Assembly (NCBI GenBank): GCA_020859745.1 | Contig: JAJBVQ010000106.1 | Coordinates: 1 to 8,414, forward strand | DNA: 8,414 bases | Reading direction: 5' to 3' | DNA from: Rikenellaceae bacterium | GTDB taxonomy: Bacteria; Bacteroidota; Bacteroidia; Bacteroidales; Rikenellaceae | Part shown: positions 6,108 to 8,414 of the stretch, in pieces | Layout: each line of letters opens with the position of its first letter | Position numbering within the stretch: the stretch's first letter is position 1 | The notes under the pieces: generated by a model | Seen by the model: the letters and a program-made list of their open reading frames with translations, nothing else | The model's database searches: none | What the model was told of the DNA's origin: nothing | Position numbers and translations under genes: made by a program

Positions 6108-6158
6108 CGAATCGGATAGTTACAGCCAGCAAGACAGGCAACGCCTGCGCGTCAGCGG
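6108..6158 (+). repeat. 51-bp inverted repeat, right copy
   Basis: This is the reverse complement of 252-302 with a single mismatch. It contains TAGTTACAGCC at 6117-6127. The two copies lie about 5.9 kb apart in opposite orientation, enclosing the sulfatase and rel genes. Confidence 0.9.
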
Positions 6159-6190
6159 GCGGCACGAAACAAGGAAACAAATGGTTTTGT

Positions 6191-6262
6191 TTCCGCGTTA
6201 GCGGCGGCGCGCCCCGTGGGGGGCGTGGGCGCGCCGAACCCGAGTGAGCGAACAGCTGGGTT
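6191..6262 (+). repeat. Structured repeat unit C3
   Basis: The head stem is CCGC (6193-6196) with GCGG (6201-6204), loop GTTA. The main hairpin is GGCGCGCCC (6206-6214) with GGGCGCGCC (6227-6235), followed by the tail at 6235-6252. It is almost identical to the unit at 2425-2500. A further head-like stem, CCGC with GCGG (6264-6275, loop GACG), follows without a main hairpin. Confidence 0.88.
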
Positions 6263-6303
6263 TCCGCGACGGCGGCGGTCCCGGTGCACAGCGAAAAGGC
6301 ATG

Positions 6304-6338
6304 CAAAAACCGGGCGCCCTTTTCACAAGGGCGCCCGG
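6304..6338 (-). terminator. Rho-independent terminator of the 7538-6366 operon
   Basis: A perfect 12-bp stem (6310-6321 with 6327-6338) with a 5-base loop is followed, in the minus-strand direction, by TTTTTG (6309-6304). It lies 28 bases past the stop of the 115-residue gene, where a terminator for that transcript would be expected. Confidence 0.9.
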
Positions 6339-6365
6339 CGCAGCAACGGCCGCAAACGAGCCGGA

Positions 6366-6713
6366 CTAAGCGAATACGAACCAGTGGAGGGTGTCGTTAT
6401 GGCCTAATGCGGCTGAAAGCGTAGCCAGATCCGCCGGATTAGCCTGCGCAACCCATACCGCGCCATTCCACCTGAAATAGCCCGTTCCCGCAACGGCATA
6501 GGTCAAGCTACCGTCGAGCGACGGGCCGATGTTGTCGCTGACGGTCGGCGCAACGGCACCCGGAGCGGTCAGGGCGGCGGCCTGTGCCCCCGCTTCGGCC
6601 TGATCCAGCCCCACCAGGGAGTGGTTGGAATAACGAGCTACCGTATACGGGACGCTCGGTTCCAATACGCCGCCATTTGAATCGAATTGGGCGAAAATCA
6701 TGTAATCTGCCAT
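6366..6713 (-). CDS. Small protein of unknown function with a YFRWNGAVWV motif
   Basis: I do not recognise this 115-residue protein. There is no signal peptide, no membrane segment and no cysteine. The middle (about 36-75) is rich in Ala, Gly, Thr and Pro, followed by the aromatic YFRWNGAVWV at 79-88 and an unusual aromatic C-terminus, HWFVFA. Short Y-x-WNG-x-W patterns like this are common in phage tail and other surface-fibre proteins, so a structural or adhesion role is possible, but that is resemblance only. The gene follows the propeller-like gene by 135 bases on the same strand and is followed by a strong terminator, which argues that it is real and co-transcribed. The start at 6713 follows an A/T-rich leader, typical of the phylum. 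Confidence 0.8.
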   Translation of the reverse strand: MADYMIFAQFDSNGGVLEPSVPYTVARYSNHSLVGLDQAEAGAQAAALTAPGAVAPTVSDNIGPSLDGSLTYAVAGTGYFRWNGAVWVAQANPADLATLSAALGHNDTLHWFVFA

Positions 6714-6848
6714 AATCTTAAAATTTGTTAGTGTGTAACTTCCCTACTCTGTTTACGGGGTTTTCGGGTGCTCCCCGGCGCAAAGATGACCCCGCAGGCT
6801 GCGTCGGGCAACCGTTGTTTGCGAAAGATGCCCGGCGGTTGGCGCAGG

Positions 6849-7538
6849 TCAGAACTCCGGCAGCGAGGCCATGGCGGACAAGGGAGAGCGGCCGTCCTTG
6901 ACCGACCTGTGGCCGTCCCAGTCGCGCGTCAGCCGGGCGATGCTCCACCAGCCAGTGGATCCTACATGGCCGAAAACATAATTCTGCCCATCGCGGCTGA
7001 AAGCCAGCAGGGAGTCGCAGTAAGTACCCCAGTTTCCATTGCGGATCTCGTCGCTGCCGTTCCACGACAGCGAGAGGTCGGAGATAAACCACCGGTAATC
7101 CTGCCGGCTGTGGGCCAACAGGTAGTTGCGGTCCCCCTCGGCGAAGGTCACGACCCTGCCGTAGAACCTGGCCCAGTTACCGTTTTTCAGTTCGGAACTG
7201 CCGTTCCACGAGGCGGACAGCTCGGAGATAAACCACCGGTTGTCCTGGCTGCTGTGGGCGAAAAGGTAGTTCCTGCCGCCTTCGGTGAAGGGGATGAGCA
7301 CTTCGTAAAAACGCTGCCAGCTGCCGCTGCGCAGCACTTTCGGCGTCAGGGCCTGGGTCATTGCCCGGCCGATGCCGGGGAGAGAGGGTATCCCGCCGGA
7401 CAATTCGGCCAGATGCCACTCCTTGCCGCTCCGGGAATGGCTGAACAGATAGGTTTTGCCGTTCTCGGTGAAGCGGACGGAAGCATTGTTGTCGTCGGGG
7501 TGTTTGAGCCTTTCCCAGGCGTCCGTGTAATCGTTCAT
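6849..7538 (-). CDS. Four-repeat, propeller-like protein, possibly a lectin
   Basis: This 229-residue protein is built from four related repeats starting at Trp8, Trp74, Trp122 and Trp170. Repeats two and three are each exactly 48 residues and about two-thirds identical (32 of 48 by my count). Each repeat has a W-x-x-F/Y opening, an EGGRNYLFAHS-like strand and an RWFISEL-like strand; repeats two to four end in SWNG or DWDG. Blade-sized, Trp-rich repeats with turn Gly-Asp are typical of beta-propeller proteins, including tachylectin-like lectins, but I cannot name the family. Four blades would be few for a closed ring, so it may dimerise. There is no signal peptide, so export would need another route. 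A good promoter lies upstream (7583-7615) and the start at 7538 has an A-rich leader. The nearly identical middle repeats suggest recent internal duplication. Confidence 0.87.
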   Translation of the reverse strand: MNDYTDAWERLKHPDDNNASVRFTENGKTYLFSHSRSGKEWHLAELSGGIPSLPGIGRAMTQALTPKVLRSGSWQRFYEVLIPFTEGGRNYLFAHSSQDNRWFISELSASWNGSSELKNGNWARFYGRVVTFAEGDRNYLLAHSRQDYRWFISDLSLSWNGSDEIRNGNWGTYCDSLLAFSRDGQNYVFGHVGSTGWWSIARLTRDWDGHRSVKDGRSPLSAMASLPEF

Positions 7539-7582
7539 GATTTGTTTTTTTAAGAGGTTGGAAAATGGGTAAGCCTACGGCG

Positions 7583-7615
7583 CTAAGGTAAGGGAGCGGC
7601 AAAACGGGATGCAAA
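7583..7615 (-). promoter_or_regulatory. Bacteroidetes-type promoter for the 7538-6366 operon
   Basis: On the minus strand, TTTG (7615-7612) is followed after 21 bases by TACCTTAG (7590-7583). This matches the phylum's -33 TTTG and -7 TAnnTTTG consensus at all but one fixed base of the -7 box. Transcription would start about 38 bases before the ATG. Confidence 0.5.
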
Positions 7616-7664
7616 TGTTGTTTGCGGACAGGGGCCGGCGGGAGGCGTGCGGCGGAAGTTTTGC

Positions 7665-7672
7665 TATTTTTG
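7665..7672 (+). promoter_or_regulatory. Candidate -7 element for bioA
   Basis: TATTTTTG is an exact TAnnTTTG match, 45 bases before the first bioA ATG. No TTTG is found at the expected distance upstream (that stretch is GC-rich), so it may be a weak or activator-dependent promoter. A second, imperfect box, TAACTTTT, lies at 7704-7711. Confidence 0.4.
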
Positions 7673-7717
7673 TCCCTGCGAAACCTGTGCGGGGCGGATC
7701 GGATAACTTTTTGAACG

Positions 7718-8414
7718 ATGATGGAAATGGATACGAACGAATTGCTGGCCTGGGACCGGGACCACCTGTGGCACCCGTACACGTCGGCGGCGGAGCCGCT
7801 GCCGGCCTACGCGGTGCGCCGGGCGGAGGGGGTGAGGATCGAGCTGGAGGACGGACGGCGGCTGATCGACGGGATGTCGTCGTGGTGGTGCGCGGTGCAC
7901 GGCTACAACCACCCGCGCCTCAACGCGGCGGCGCAGCGGCAGCTGGGCGAGATGTCGCACGTGATGTTCGGCGGCCTCACGCACCGTCCGGCGGTGGAGC
8001 TGGGGCGGCGACTGCTGGCGATGGCGCCGGGGGCAACGCTGCCGGAGGGCGACCCGCAACAGCCGGAATATGTATTCTTCGCGGACTCGGGGTCGGTGTC
8101 GGTGGAGGTGGCTATGAAGATGGCGATGCAGTGGCAGCACTCGCAGGGGCACCCGGAGCGGAACGAGTTCATGACGATCCGGGGGGGCTACCACGGGGAT
8201 ACGTGGAATGCGATGAGCGTCTGCGACCCGGAGGGGGGGATGCACTCGCTGTGGCGGGGGCGGCTGGCGGTGCAGCATTTCGCACCGAGGCCGGCGGTAC
8301 CGTTCGGCGGCGAGTGGTCACCGGAGGTGTTGCAGCCCGTGCGTGAGGCATTCGAAAAGCATCACGGGACGCTGGCGGCGTTTATCCTGGAGCCGGTCGT
8401 GCAGGGGGCGGGGG
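7718..8414 (+). CDS. bioA: Adenosylmethionine-8-amino-7-oxononanoate aminotransferase (partial)
   Basis: BioA is a PLP-dependent class III aminotransferase in the cytoplasm that uses S-adenosylmethionine to turn KAPA into DAPA in biotin synthesis. The first 232 codons are present and in frame to the edge, so the gene is cut by the window, not broken. It shows the BioA hallmarks HLWHPYTS (16-23), GMSSWWCAVHGYNHP (52-66), SHVMFGGLTH (80-89), DSGSVSVEVAMKMA (123-136, PLP phosphate binding), GGYHGDTWNAMSV (from 156) and the EPVVQGAG block at the edge. The PLP lysine and C-terminal half lie beyond 8414. Starts at 7718, 7721 and 7727 are all possible; comparison with the E. coli enzyme favours 7727, while 7718 is the longest. 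It is divergent from the propeller-like operon. Other bio genes probably follow downstream but cannot be seen. Confidence 0.96.
   Translation, partial: MMEMDTNELLAWDRDHLWHPYTSAAEPLPAYAVRRAEGVRIELEDGRRLIDGMSSWWCAVHGYNHPRLNAAAQRQLGEMSHVMFGGLTHRPAVELGRRLLAMAPGATLPEGDPQQPEYVFFADSGSVSVEVAMKMAMQWQHSQGHPERNEFMTIRGGYHGDTWNAMSVCDPEGGMHSLWRGRLAVQHFAPRPAVPFGGEWSPEVLQPVREAFEKHHGTLAAFILEPVVQGAG

Larger units (their letters stand above)
5313..6365. other. Repeat-filled gap between converging transcripts
   Basis: This is about 1,050 bases with no credible gene. Directly after the rel stop comes an AATTACAGCC tail fragment (5326-5335), but I find no clear rel terminator. Structured units follow at 5407-5500, 5499-5560, 5939-6037 and 6191-6262. 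Between them lie the second ~120-nt element (5651-5767), a truncated large module (5812-5847), a TAGTTACAGCC tail (5859-5869) and the right copy of the 51-bp inverted repeat (6108-6158). A short A/T-richer patch at 6061-6090 precedes a module (GGGGGCCGGGGCGCCCG) that also starts the chain at about 2385. The minus-strand terminator closes the gap at its right end. Confidence 0.75.

Noticed and set aside
7609..8346. 245-codon frame overlapping bioA
   Set aside because: It is a different frame of the bioA gene, whose own frame shows the full set of BioA motifs.

Overview
The window looks like a GC-rich Bacteroidales chromosome; Alistipes or another Rikenellaceae member is my best guess. The evidence is Bacteroidetes-type promoters (TTTG at -33, TAnnTTTG at -7), starts preceded by A/T-rich leaders with no Shine-Dalgarno, an exported serine-type sulfatase, and a Bacteroidetes-style long RelA/SpoT protein. 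The genus is an inference from composition and gene content.

Layout: (1) 1-696 is non-coding and packed with palindromic repeats, starting with a perfect three-way-junction palindrome at 11-67. (2) 697-2337, minus strand, is a signal-peptide-bearing sulfatase. (3) 2338-3152 is a divergent intergenic region filled with the same repeat family. (4) 3153-5312, plus strand, is a full-length RelA/SpoT-type (p)ppGpp enzyme whose hydrolase site is degenerate. (5) 5313-6365 is a 1 kb repeat-filled gap between converging transcripts, ending in a strong terminator for the minus strand. (6) 6366-7538, minus strand, holds a 115-aa protein of unknown function and a four-repeat, propeller-like protein; they probably form one transcription unit (promoter 7583-7615, terminator 6304-6338). 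(7) bioA runs divergently from 7718 off the right edge.

The five genes do not form one pathway: there is an exported glycan sulfatase, a stringent-response enzyme, a possible carbohydrate-binding or surface protein with a small partner, and biotin synthesis. What unifies the window is its intergenic DNA. All three large gaps carry a mosaic of short modules (a 4-bp head stem with a GNNA-type loop, a swappable inner hairpin inside a GGCC-closed stem, and one of two tails). Copies in different gaps and orientations differ by paired, compensating changes that keep the stems intact. This is the signature of a REP/BIME-like or structured-RNA family, and I do not recognise it as a named one. A separate structured element of about 120 nt occurs as direct repeats on both sides of the rel gene.
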